A stretch of 64,000 nucleotides of DNA from Heterodera schachtii (taxonomy: Eukaryota > Nematoda > Chromadorea > Rhabditida > Heteroderidae), in NCBI GenBank assembly GCA_023374025.1, contig SIJG01000006.1:3483691-3547690 (forward strand). The letters run 5' to 3'. This document shows, one piece after another, positions 50,410 through 62,281 of this stretch. Within the stretch, counting starts at the first letter, position 1. Every line of letters begins with the position of its first letter. Position numbers and translations under genes: made by a program. The notes below the pieces were generated by a model. That model was not told where the DNA came from, searched no databases, and saw nothing but the letters and a program-made list of their open reading frames with translations.

Positions 50410-50632
50410 CACAACGATAAGTTTTTTATATAAGAAAAAGCACAAAATGTTGAAATGATATCCCAGGTTAAAAAGAAAATTTAAAAAGTATAAAATAATA
50501 AAGAATTAACTTTGAAAAAATTCTTTGATTAATTTACCAAAAAATGTATGAAAATTAAAAGCCTAATAAAAATTCAAAAATATATCCAACGAACGCTTAA
50601 TTAATTTTCAAGAAAAATATAAAAAGTGAGTG
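50410..50632. repeat. Dispersed 224-bp direct repeat, second copy
   Basis: Partner of 42800-43023, about 7.6 kb downstream in the same orientation. Confidence 0.85.
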
Positions 50633-51297
50633 ATCATTATATCCATTGAAAATTTTAATATCACTATATTATAATCATTTTATATAATTGGCAGCTAAAT
50701 AAAATTATATAAAAAATTTATAATCAGATAAGTGAATAAGATAAAACCTATTAAAATTTTTTGATAAAAATTGAAAACACTGTAGACAAATAAAAACATT
50801 CAAAATGAATTAAAAATTAACCTAATCAATTTTATTTATGTGCGTTTTTTAGGTATTTGTTTTTTATAAGTTTTCTTTTTGCCGTAAAGAATTCTCGGTT
50901 TTTTAAATATTTTTTATTTGGTTAATATATTTTATTTGACATTATATAAATTTAATCCTTGTTTTTGTTAGTTTTCATTTTTATTAGAATTCAGTCTTTT
51001 AATTAGGTACATTAAAATATGGTTCATATTATTATTGTTTTTAAATTGCACAAAATAATTTTGAATTTGTTTCCAAATTTCACCTATCGTATTCAAGAGA
51101 AAAAGCCGTGCACTAAAACTGAGGAAGATAGAAGAAAAATATTTTTTGATTTTTTCTCGAAAATTAATCCAAATTTCTGTAACAAATTTTTGGTATTTAA
51201 TCAATCCAAAAAGGTTGTGAAAAATGTTTTCGTCAAGTCGAATGTGATTAACATTAAGAATACGAAATTTTGCTAAAAATGGTATTTTTGAATGATT
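50633..51297. other. AT-rich DNA with one ambiguous open frame
   Basis: An 85-codon plus-strand frame at 51019-51276 contains a protein-like stretch (QEKKPCTKTEEDRRKIFFDF) but is AT-rich and lacks upstream signals. I cannot tell whether it is a real small gene, an exon or chance. Confidence 0.3.
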
Positions 51298-51306
51298 GCC
51301 CTACGA

Positions 51307-52103
51307 CGTGCTGGGTCGTTTCTTAAAAACCGCCACTATGGGCGTTTCTTAAATCCGCCAAGTGGTAGAAAAACATAAAATGTAAGACATATAAATTTAT
51401 AACTTGGCTTAAATTCAATCAAATTAATAATTTTTGGTATCATTCCATAGCTTTAAGTATTGTCTATCAGAATATTAATTTAGAAAATTTTTTTATTAAA
51501 ATTTTCAAAAAGTTATGGTCAAAAAATTTCAAAAAATCTTGAGTCACAATTTTTTGGCTATAACTTATTTGAAACTCAATGAATTTTTTTAAAATTTTAA
51601 AGATAAAAAGAGAATTCTTAGGGCTATTCAATCTATAAATTAATTTTGGATCAATTGTTATTTTAAGGACTTTAAAATTTTAAATGTTTAAAAATAAATA
51701 TGCATGACCATGGCAAAAAACATAGCATGTTTAATGCTTTATAACTTTTCCAGAAGCAATTAGATTAAGTTTTATTTATAGAATTTCAAGTACTCTATTT
51801 AATCTATTTATATTTCAAATTTCAAAAAATTTCATTGAGTTTCAAAAAAGTTGACTAAAAAATTCTGACTTAAGATTTTTTGAAATTTTGTGACCATAAC
51901 TTTTTGAAAATTTTATAAAAAAATTTCTAAATTAATATTCTGATAGACAATACTTAAAGCTATGGAATGATACCAAAAATTATTAATTTGATTGACCTTA
52001 AGCCAAGTTATGAATTTATATGTCTTACATTTTTTGTTTTTCTACTACTTGGCGGGTTTAAGAAACGCCCATAGTGGCGGTTTTTAAGAAACGACCCAGC
52101 ACC
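51307..52103. mobile_element. Non-autonomous foldback DNA transposon, Mutator-like (797 bp)
   Basis: Long terminal inverted repeats begin GTGCTGGGTCGTTTCTTAAA at 51308 and mirror at 52083-52102. They pair closely for about 240 bp, and weaker pairing extends almost to the centre. GCCCTACGA at 51298-51306 is repeated at 52104-52112, a 9-bp target-site duplication. Inside each end, CGTTTCTTAAAAACCGCC and GCGTTTCTTAAATCCGCC are subterminal repeats. There is no transposase frame. Very long inverted repeats with 9-bp duplications are typical of Mutator-like elements; the family call is inference. Confidence 0.85.
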
Positions 52104-52113
52104 GCCCTACGAC

Positions 52114-55100
52114 TCGCCCATGAAAATAATCAATCCAAAATTGTCTATTTTCTGGAAACTCTATTGACCTTGGAATTTTTATGTGCTTATTTCATTTTTT
52201 TATTCTAGACTTTCAAATCAACAAAGAAAGTTTATGCGCACAAATGTACCTTAATCCACTTAAAATTCAATAAAATGTTTGAAGAACAAACACATCAATT
52301 CTGATATTGAATTTTTCGTTCTAAATTTTTAAATTATTACAACTTTCTTCAATTTTAACTGTAAATCGTTAAATAATTAAAATCTATTACTCTTTAATTT
52401 ATTTTTCTTTTGCATTTATTTTCAAAATTAAATTATTTTTTCGAAGTAAATTATATTTAATTTTTACAATAGTAAGTATAAAAACTTTCTTTGATTATAA
52501 ATAAATATTTTTTGGTATTTTTAAATATGCTTTATTTAAAATGTGATTTTTTCGATTTATAAAATAAAATATTTATTAAACTTGGTTGAAAACATCTCTC
52601 CGAATGATCCCTCTCCGAGTTTTTATCATTTAATTTTAATAGTTCATTACTTATGAAATTCTTCCATTATTTATTTATTGGTTTTCTTTTATTAAATTGA
52701 AATATTTTTAAAATTCATCGTAATTAGTTTCTATTTTTATATCAAGTTTTAATTAATGTTTTTTTTAATTTTAATAGAAAAAATATTTATTAACTGTATT
52801 AATGTGCTATATTTTGTAAATTTGGATAATATTTCATTCATTAAATGTTTATCTGTTCTTTTTTTATTGTTTCTAAACTTTCAAGCACTTCGCTTTTTCT
52901 TAAATAAATATAAAAATTTTTTTACTGAATATTGCAGTTATTTTTAAAAGTTTTTGTTATTTATTTTTTTGTATAAATAGTAAAATTCATTTATCATTTA
53001 GTCTTATTTTGTCGTTCTTACATATTTTTATTTTGTAAATTTAACGACATTTATTCTAATATTTTTCGTGTTTAATTTGAAAAGTGAATTTATTAGTTTA
53101 CATTTTGTAATAATTTCTTGCATTGTACACTCTCCCTCAAGAACATTGATGCGTTGATGTTGTGTTGAATTCAATTATTCTTTTTTCTAATGAATTTTAT
53201 TTTCTAGATTTGTTTAATTTTGTTAGATTACTTTTATTTTAACTTTCATGATTTTTTATTTTCTTATTTCATTTCACTCATTCTCTTTCCCCGGTCCATT
53301 GCTTCATCCTCATCCAAAACAATACTTTCTTGAGGCGAAGTTTCCGAAACCGTTAATTATTTTTACAATTAATTGCCAGAATATTTTAATTTTTTTTATC
53401 CTTTCATTTATATATTATAAGAACAAAATTTAAAAGAATTTATCTCTTGTTTCATAAATATCATGATTTATAAAGATTTTTGAGTGCATTGAAATTTTTA
53501 AATTAATCATTAGTTTAAAAAATTCGTTTTAAATTTAATTGAATTTTTCAATAAAGAAATAAATAATCACTATTATTGAATTACGAAATTTATATATTTT
53601 TTATTAAGATTATTTTTTATAACTTTAAAATACTAAATTTTAATCTTCAAAATGAGAAATGTTTTGAGTTTTTTAGTGTGAGGAAATGCAACATTCCATT
53701 GTAAGTCTTTTTCTTTTTAAAAATTAAATATCATAAATATTTACTAATATAAATATTAAAATACTTAGACATCGTCTTTAAATTTATTTTGTTACTCCTA
53801 TTTTTAATGTTATTTTTGTTTTTTAATTCTATAGCAATCTATTTTTGTTTTTAATAAGTAAAATCTCATAGATCTTGATGTCTTATATTGTAATTCTGAA
53901 GTTTCATTTTTTAAATATTATAAAAAATATTTATTATATTTTAAAAGGTTTTAAATTAATTTATTATTTAATAAATATTTATTTAATTAAAAATTCTTGA
54001 TGAAATATCTTTTATTATAAATGTACCCTTATGAAAATATAAATTTGCATTGTTTTTTTATTTATTTATTTTTTGATAATAAAATTTATTTAAATGAATA
54101 ATTTATAATGCAATATGGTGGAATTTTATTGAAATTTTACGACAGTCCTAGGAAATCGCAATGAACAAGGCTTATATACCAAGAGGAAGTGAAATGATTT
54201 TAATGTTTATAAAAAATTTTTTACATAAAACATATATTTGAAAAAATAGACAAAGAATCTACCTCATTATAATTGGACGATAAGAGGTATTAGGATAATT
54301 TATTAAATAATTAAAATAAGATTTAATAATTATTGCACTTATTTAATATAAATATTTAATAAACTCGTACATCATCAAATAAAATAAAATCAATTTGTTT
54401 TTGGTCAAAGTTTTACATTGAAATGAGTTGAAATGAAACTAGCTAACCTCATTCATTTAATTAGTAAATTTACCTTAAGAATATTATTAATAAATTTTAT
54501 ATTATATTAATAACAATATTTAAAAATTATATGAAAACTTATACCTTTCTAAGCCGTAATGTAATTTATTTTCATGTACAACGGACAGCACAACATTTTT
54601 CCAATTTTATTTTACACCTTATTCTTAAAGAATTCAACAAAAAAAGATTTAAACTTTAAAAACCGAAATTTATTCAAAACATTAAAAATACTCATTAATA
54701 ATTTTTATAAACTTGAGCTTATTTAATAATATAAGAAGAATATAAAAATCTCATCAAAGAAATTTAGATTGAATAATAATGAAAAATTAGGTTCAAAAAA
54801 TATTTAGAAATAATTGATGTATAAATAATAAAATCTGTGATATTATAATATAAATCAAAACAATTAATGATGAAAAATGAACAATTCAAACTCAGTTAAA
54901 AGAAATAATTATAGTAGTATTGATACAAATAAATATTTAGGAAATCCAAAAACTTTAAATAAAAATTTAAAAATGGCTAAGAAAAGGAGTAAAAAACTTT
55001 TTGCAGATCGATTTAGCTAACAATATTAATCAAAAGAATAAAATGCTAAAAATTGAAGAAAATAAAAATAACAGAAGAGAACCAAAGGCTGTTTTAAAAT

Positions 55101-56778
55101 ATTCAGTCATGGGGCTTCCGAATCATTATTTGTAATCCTCTAAATAAAAAAGAATTTTGTTTTATTAAGTGAATTAAAATTATAATTCATCTGAAAAATA
55201 TCGGGATCAAATTATTTGGCAGGCACAAAAAACATTAATGAACTTCAAATAATTAAAAATTATTCACAATTATAGTTAAGAAAACAATATTTATGGGAAT
55301 AATTTAGAGATATTCAAATTCATATGGTATTTAAGAATATTAAGTTAATACATGTTTTATTCTTTTCTTAAAATAATTCACATTAATGCATAATAAATGC
55401 TATTATTTCAATAATTATATTCGACAATTCTTTTTTTATTGAATTTGATTCATTTTGTATTGTTCTTTCTCATGTTAAGAAAATGCACCCAAATTTTGTA
55501 TTCCTCTTATATTATATACAATTAATATAATATTTTTCAATTAATTTGACAATAAATTATTGAAAATTTTTATTTATTTCAAAAAACTAAGTTTACTATT
55601 TGCCTACTAATTTAGTTTTATTGCCTTTAAATTCTTTCATCAATATCTTTCTGATCTATTTATTAATCAGTCAAGTAATTTATTTTTAAAGTGAAATTAT
55701 TTAAAAAAAAAAAATTTTCTATGACAACATTTTTCTCAAAGGTAAAAAAAAGATTAATTAGTCAATTTATTTATTATTACTTTTACATTTATTTTATCAA
55801 CATTATAAATTTTATTTAATGCTATTATTCCCTTTAAAAATATTATCATTATTTCATGATAAGCTCCTCCGACTGAAGTATTTTGACTCCCTTAATTGAT
55901 TTTTAAAATTTAACTTTTAATAATGATGTTTTATTGGCATATCTTTTTATTTCGTTGTTTTATAAGTAAATTTAATGTAATTCATGCTTTTTCTTGCAAA
56001 AACAAGCAGTTATTTATTGCAATGTTAATAATTATCAAAAATAAATTATTAATTTATTAAATTTATTTATTTCTTTAGGATCTTAATTTATTTATTTTAT
56101 TAAATGGCTTATTAAAAAATGATTATTTTGTATATTAACTAATTTTGTTATGTTATTTTTTGGATAAATCAATTTTTCAAATAATTAATATTGTGCAACA
56201 ATTAAATTAAATAAAAACCTTACTTTCCAAATATAAAGATCATATGGTACAGAAAATCAAATTGGTTTTTATTTATCGAAGAAAAATTAAAGACAATTAA
56301 AAATTTTAAGTGAGTGAAAATAAACAAAAAATAATTAAAATAAATATCCTTACGAAACTGACAAAACGCTTTAAATAAATAAATAAATTGTAACAAAGAG
56401 ACATATAGGTATTTTGTTAAAGTTGATAATTAAATAATTTATAATATATCAAATTTTCCAAAAATATTGCACAACTAAATTAACTTATAATCAAACAATA
56501 ATAAACCAAAATTTATTTATTCAGAAATAAATACAAATATTTCGAAGATTTTATTGATAATTGAAAATTAACTTTATAATCAAAGTGTAATAATAAACAT
56601 AAACAAAACTGTTAGAAATTGATACTATTAACTCTCAGCGACCGCATTTGTTTAGCGCCAGTAAATATACATGTAAAAAGAATATGCTACATTTAAAAAA
56701 TATAGATTTTTATTAAAATCTATTTAAAAAAATTTTACAAATCAAATATTACATTAATGAAAATAGTGACAAATACAT
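52114..56778. other. AT-rich gene-poor DNA
   Basis: No supported gene, RNA or repeat. A GC-richer patch at about 53275-53360 is open on the plus strand (FPGPLLHPHPKQYFLEAKF) but lacks clear splice signals. A short frame near 54161 (MNKAYIPRGSEMIL) is likewise unsupported. Confidence 0.45.
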
Positions 56779-57625
56779 ACCATTAAAAAATCAAATGAAC
56801 ATTATAAATAGGAAAATAAACAAAGATAATAAATATTAAGAATTGAACTTCTTCTAAAATTGCTTAAATAGGAATGGAATAAAATAAATATTTAAATAAT
56901 TGGATGAATTAAAAGTCTGAGAAATTATTGTATTTTTGCAATAATAAATTTGCAACATTTTAATAATATATATTTTTTAATTCAAAAACGAAAAAAACAA
57001 TGTTTAAATTTAATTAATTTTGAAATATTCAAATTATACGATTAAATAACCGATGAAATAATTTAAAAATGAGAATTTAGCAAAATCCTAAACAATGTGC
57101 AAGATAAAGGTAAATATAATAAAAATCATAGCCAATAATTAATATTTATTCAGAAATAATAGATTTTAAAAAGGAACTATTTTCGATATTTTACAAATAA
57201 TAAATAAGTAGACAAAAGGTATGTATAAAAGATTATATTAATAAATAAAAATAAGAATTTATCGGTTATATGTATCATAATCTTAAAAAAAAATTAAAAA
57301 TCACCAAACATATTATTTACAAAAAGCCCAAATGGACGTACGAATGGACCCTGAAGATGGACAAGTTCTGTGACAATGAAACAACAATAAATACAATATT
57401 GGTTGTTACAAAAAAGCAATAGGAAAATGGAGTTGCAAAAAAAGCAGTCAAACATGAACAAATTCATAATTTTGTAAAGAATATAGAAAAAGAATAAATT
57501 ATTTTAATAATCCACTATTCCGAGACAAAATAATAATTTAAAAATATAAAAAAATAATATAATAATGAACAATAAATGATAAAATTATGCAAAAAGGTAT
57601 ATTTGCAATTTCGAATATTAAATAA
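56779..57625. repeat. Left arm of a 2.5-kb interrupted palindrome
   Basis: Read backwards and complemented, this arm matches 58322-59317 closely over its whole length (shared words include GGACGTACGAATGGACCCTG and CAAATGAAC at the outer end). It contains a coding-like patch at about 57318-57422 reading WTYEWTLKMDKFCDNETT before a TAG. The spacer between the arms is about 700 bp of AT-rich DNA with no clear gene. Confidence 0.9.
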
Positions 57626-58321
57626 CAATAAGAAAACTATAGAAAATAAAGAAAAGTCCTCATAAATAAGGTTAAAAATTACTTATTATAAAATCAAAAT
57701 TAATATGTCAGAGTTATTTTTACTAATTTTTTTAAAACAATAAAAGATTATATTCTGCCAAAAAAAATACAATTTTGTTTTGAAAATGAAAATGAATGCT
57801 TAGAGGAGAAATAATGATAAAAATTTTAATGCAAATAACTATTAAATAATAATAAATTATTAATAAATAAATTACATAAATTGACTATTCATATTAAAAC
57901 GCGGCTTTTTGCATGTCTCTTATGAGAGAATAGTATACAAGTAAAAAACAAAAATGATTTAATATTTTTTAAATACTTATAAATTTTCCAAAAATATATG
58001 AAATTTTAAATTTATTGATTTCGTAAATAAATCGATTTGCGTATAATTGTCTGTTAGTAGAAAAGAATAAGAGTTGCTTACAATATCTATTTTATTTCAT
58101 TCATTTTATTTATTGAAAATTCGAATCATAATGAATTTTCGGTATGTATCTTCCTTTATCAATAGGTATAAAATATACAGATTTACATATTTTTTTTTGC
58201 GCATATGCTATGAAGAAATGGGCTCAAAAAATAGCATTTCTGCTTTAAAATTTTTGGTTTGGTAAGCTTTTTTAGTGCATATAAATGCATGCAAACATAA
58301 TAAAATTTTAAAATTTAAAAA

Positions 58322-59317
58322 TATTCGAAATTGCAAATATACCTTTTTGCATAATTTTATCATTTATTGTTCATTATTATATTATTTTTTTATATTTTTA
58401 AATTATTATTTTGTCTCGGAATAGTGGATTATTAAAATAATTTATTCTTTTTCTATATTCTTTACAAAATTATGAATTTGTTCATGTTTGACTGCTTTTT
58501 TTGCAACTCCATTTTCCTATTGCTTTTTTGTAACAACCAATATTGTATTTATTGTTGTTTCATTGTCACAGAACTTGTCCATCTTCAGGGTCCATTCGTA
58601 CGTCCATTTGGGCTTTTTGTAAATAATATGTTTGGTGATTTTTAATTTTTTTTTAAGATTATGATACATATAACCGATAAATTCTTATTTTTATTTATTA
58701 ATATAATCTTTTGTACATACCTTTTGTCTACTTATTTATTAATCCTTTACAATTTGGTCTTTAATTCATTCAATAACCAATGCATTAGTTAAATTGAAGT
58801 ATTACCAAATTACAATTGCAACCATCAGAGAAAGCCTTTGAATGACAAGTACCACTGCTTAAAATAATAAATAAATGTTTGAATATTTTTATTTGGTTAA
58901 ATTAATTTGTAAAATACGAAAATATTTCCTTTTTAAAATCTATTATTTCTGAATAAAGATTAATTATTGGCAATGATATTTTATTATATTTACCTTTATC
59001 ATGCACATTGTTTAGAATTTTGCTAAATATTCTCATTTTTAAATTATTTCATCGTTTATTTAATCGTATAATTTGAATATTTCAAAATTAAATTTAATTA
59101 AATATTTTTTTCGTTTTTGAATTTAAAAAAATATATTATTAAAATTTCGCAAATTTATTATTGCAAAAATACAATAATTTCTCAGACTTTTAATTCATCC
59201 AATTATTTAATATTTATTTATTCCATTCCTATTTAACCAAATTTAGAAGAAGTTCAATTCTTAATATTTATTATCTTTGTTTATTTTCCTATTTTATAAG
59301 GTTCATTTGATGGTAAA
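58322..59317. repeat. Right arm of the 2.5-kb interrupted palindrome
   Basis: Inverted copy of 56779-57625. It carries one extra stretch of about 165 bases at roughly 58740-58905 (from ATCCTTTACAATTTGG to TTTGGTTAAATTAA) that the left arm lacks. Its outer end stops only about 14 bases before the LTR-like remnant of the next element. Confidence 0.9.
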
Positions 59318-59364
59318 AGTCCCTAACAAGTGTTGCCGGACACAACCCCGGACACAACACTTTT

Positions 59365-59384
59365 TGGTGCCACGACCCGGGATC
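59365..59384 (+). other. Primer-binding site of the LTR element
   Basis: TGGTGCCACGACCCGGGATC starts with TGG and looks complementary to a tRNA 3' end (acceptor strand, then the T stem with its CCGGG). It lies five bases after the LTR end ...GGACACAACA at 59359, the standard position. I cannot name the tRNA. Confidence 0.7.
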
Positions 59385-59622
59385 ATTAAGTGAGTAGGTT
59401 CTGAAACTTGGTGAAAAACCGGAACGCTAAATCCATTTGGGACTGGTCATAGCTGTGTGCTTCCAGTCGATAAGGTCTGTGTGATCTTTACCCCGCTGTT
59501 AAAATAAACCGGTAAATCTGTGTGATTCCGGCTGGGCTGTGTGCCATAATTAAACCAAACAAAAGAGCAGCGGAAGGGAAAAAGCGTGGTTCCGAAATGA
59601 ACAACCAGAAAAAAGTGGACCG

Positions 59623-60962
59623 ATGGGAAAAGGCTCTGAACCGAAAAATGGGTCAGATTTTGAAGCGGAATTTTTCACGGCCGAGGAAAACAAGCTTTTC
59701 CGACAACTTTTGGGCCGATTACGAACATTTGAGGCTGCAGTTTGCAGCCAATTCAGACAAATGGAAAACGAAATAAGTAAGAGGACAAATGAAACATCCA
59801 CGCACTTGGGAACAATGGAACGATCGATCAATGAGACGAACGCGAGTGGCGAAATTGAAAATTTTGAGCGTGAGGAAAAAATTGCAAAATTGGAAGGAGA
59901 TTGATAATTTGGGAGATAAGTGGGCAGAATACAAAGAAAATGCCCAAAGGGAATTGAGTGAATTGTCAATCAAAATGGAAAAGAATTTTAATGAGACAAA
60001 AAGTTCTATTGATGGGGTGAAATTAAAATTGGAATCAGTGGAAAATGAGTTGAAAAAATCAATTGACGTTGTCGAAACAAGGGTCGAATTTCTTGAAATG
60101 GAAAATGCATATGCCCCCAACTCAACGAAGAGCAAAATTGAGCCGACTGCGTGTAAGTTTGGCCGGACAAGCACGGGGAGAATTGGATTAAATGAGTCCA
60201 ACACCGGAAACCCTCCAGGCGGCAATTGATCATTTGAAACGCAAATTCGAAAATGAAAACACAAAATCGATCGCTAGGCAATCCATGTCGATTTGTAAGC
60301 AAGCCCCAGGGGAAAAAGTGTACGAATTCGCGAACCGACTGAATGAAGCAGTTAGGACTGTGCTTGCCGGAGAGACCCAAGGGGTGATTCAAAAAAGGCT
60401 TTTAGAGGAATTTTTAGACCGTTTGACCCCTGATCTCCAATTTGAAGTAAAGTCGGGAATGCCGACAGATTACTCGAGAGCCTATGAATTGGCTCAACAT
60501 TTTGAATTATTGTTGGCGGCTAGAAGGTCTACACAAATCTCTGTTGTGGAATTGACAAATAAAGTCGAGACTTTGACTATACAACAACAAAATTTCAATC
60601 GGCAAAGGGTATTTCCGGAAAAACGTACCTGTTTTTATTGCCGCCGACCTGGACATTTGGCGAGAGAATGCCGTAACAAGAAAAAGGACGAGTCGGGACA
60701 AGGCCGGGAAAAGCAAAATTATTACAATAACGGGCCAAGGAGAAATGAAAACCGTCATTGGGAATTGGGTAGTGAGACTGGCGAGGCGAGAGTCAAAATA
60801 ATAGAAATTATTACCGCCCACCGACTCCCATGGGAAGGAATCGTCCGGAAAGAGAAAATTACAGACAAAATAATCAAAACGAAGATAGGGGAAGGTATAA
60901 TAATAGGTCGAGGTCCCCACGTGTACAATTTGGTGGGAGAAGAATGGCTTCTGCCAGAATAG
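59623..60962 (+). pseudogene. gag of the LTR element, in three frames
   Basis: Structural polyprotein: self-assembly and RNA binding. The N-terminal part is a long charged coiled-coil read first at 59623-59904 and then, after a frame slip near IAKLEGD, at about 59890-60190. A third frame, 60192-60962, holds the capsid-like core (SICKQAPGEKVYEFANRLNE, RLTPDLQFEVKSGM). A CCHC zinc knuckle follows (CFYCRRPGHLAREC, about 60630-60672). Beyond about 60775 the frame one base earlier has the Asn/Tyr/Arg-rich composition expected of a gag tail, so the real tail probably lies there and runs into the next frame. At least two frame changes make this copy inactive unless one is programmed. Confidence 0.8.
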
Positions 60963-62281
60963 CTAGTCCTATACTATTGGCACTTGTCGCAATTTGTGCA
61001 TTCTTTGGAAATGTGGGAGCATCTGAAACGGCTAAACCAATGATTTGTCTGCCTGACGTACCCACAACTTTTTGGACACTTCCCACTGATCCAATTTGCC
61101 CAAATTGGGCCCCGATGGAAATTCCCATTACATTTAAGCTACATGTTTACCGCCCAAACACCGTACAGTATAAAACTGAGGCAACCGCTTGTAGTTGTGT
61201 TAAAAGCGAGATTACACGGAAAAAGGGATTTTTCGGAGGGTTGTACGAGAAAATTAACACCCAAACAATCGAGATATCTACGGCCATTTGTGAAAAGATG
61301 AAGGATGGCACGGAATCACCCGCAGGCAATTTAGAAAATTTAAATGGGACACTGAAAGCGACAAATAATTCGCTAGAAATTGGGTGGGGAACATGGCCAA
61401 TGAACTTATTTTGGCGAACGGAAGAGGTCACAAATTGTTATGCTTATAAAACGGTTGTTTTTACGCGGCACGGAATGGAAGGATTAAACACACCGTTGGA
61501 AGAATGCCCACTTTGCATTTATAAAAAGGGTGCATGCAAATGTACAAGAAGCAGCTTAATTTGGACACCCGAGCCGACACAGCAAGGTTCATTTATTTGG
61601 CTCGCGAATTGGATAGGTGAATATTCGAGTTTAATTTGGACGGCAAAAGCAGGCGATTTTGCTTTATCGTTTGAAAACATTTCATCGCATAGCCAGCCCG
61701 AGTGTTATCCCCACACCGGAGAGTTAATTGTGTCCGATCAGCCGTTTGCTGTACAAGCATGGGAATATAGAGAAATGATCGAAAAAGCAACGGAACAAGA
61801 GGTGATGTTAGAAATTGGCCCAGTTTACTCGTCCCAGCTTGCAGCTCAATTAACGGGTTTAAGTGCTAAAATGGCACAAACGACCAAATCCGACGTTCAA
61901 AAATAGCTCCCAAATTTTACTGAAATTTATTCCCCAGAGAATTTCCGGGAGACAATTGAAGGGGCTAAAATTATACATGAAATTACCCGTTTGACTAAAT
62001 TAGACTCATGGCAAAACTCTAATGAGCATATAGACAGAGCGACTGGTGGAATTGTGGCAAATGGATTATTTTCATTTCTAAGAGGAGGCATTTTAAGTCT
62101 GAATCAGGTTTGGGTATTTTCATGCTGTTGCTACGTGACATTTATTGCTCTAACGCATTTTTTACTCCCTCTATCTTTTCTGAAAATTCTAAAATTCCTC
62201 AACATTGGGAGACAAATTGTGGCATTTGCTCAATTCGTTTTTAATCGTCAAGGCGCGGAAAAATGGGCAAAAGGAAATTAA
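60944..62281 (+). pseudogene. Envelope-like glycoprotein frame between gag and pol, one internal stop
   Basis: The ATG at 60944 opens a clear signal peptide (MASARIASPILLALVAICAF). A Cys-rich ectodomain follows, with cysteines in motifs such as ACSCVK, CPLCIYKKGACKC and TNCYAYKT. Possible N-glycosylation sites are NGT, NNS and NIS. The frame is closed by a TAG at 61904-61906 but continues open in the same register past it. It reaches a hydrophobic membrane segment at about 62100-62190 (VWVFSCCCYVTFIALTHFLL) and ends at 62281. It thus has the layout of a type I viral-type surface protein. I cannot assign it to a known envelope family. The frame is open upstream to about 60774 without a stop, so a Gag fusion or overlap is possible. 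Retroviral env genes normally follow pol; here it precedes it. Confidence 0.65.

Noticed and set aside
59550..60264. Long minus-strand frames across gag
   Set aside because: Shadows of the coiled-coil gag region. The plus strand carries the zinc knuckle and pol in the expected order.
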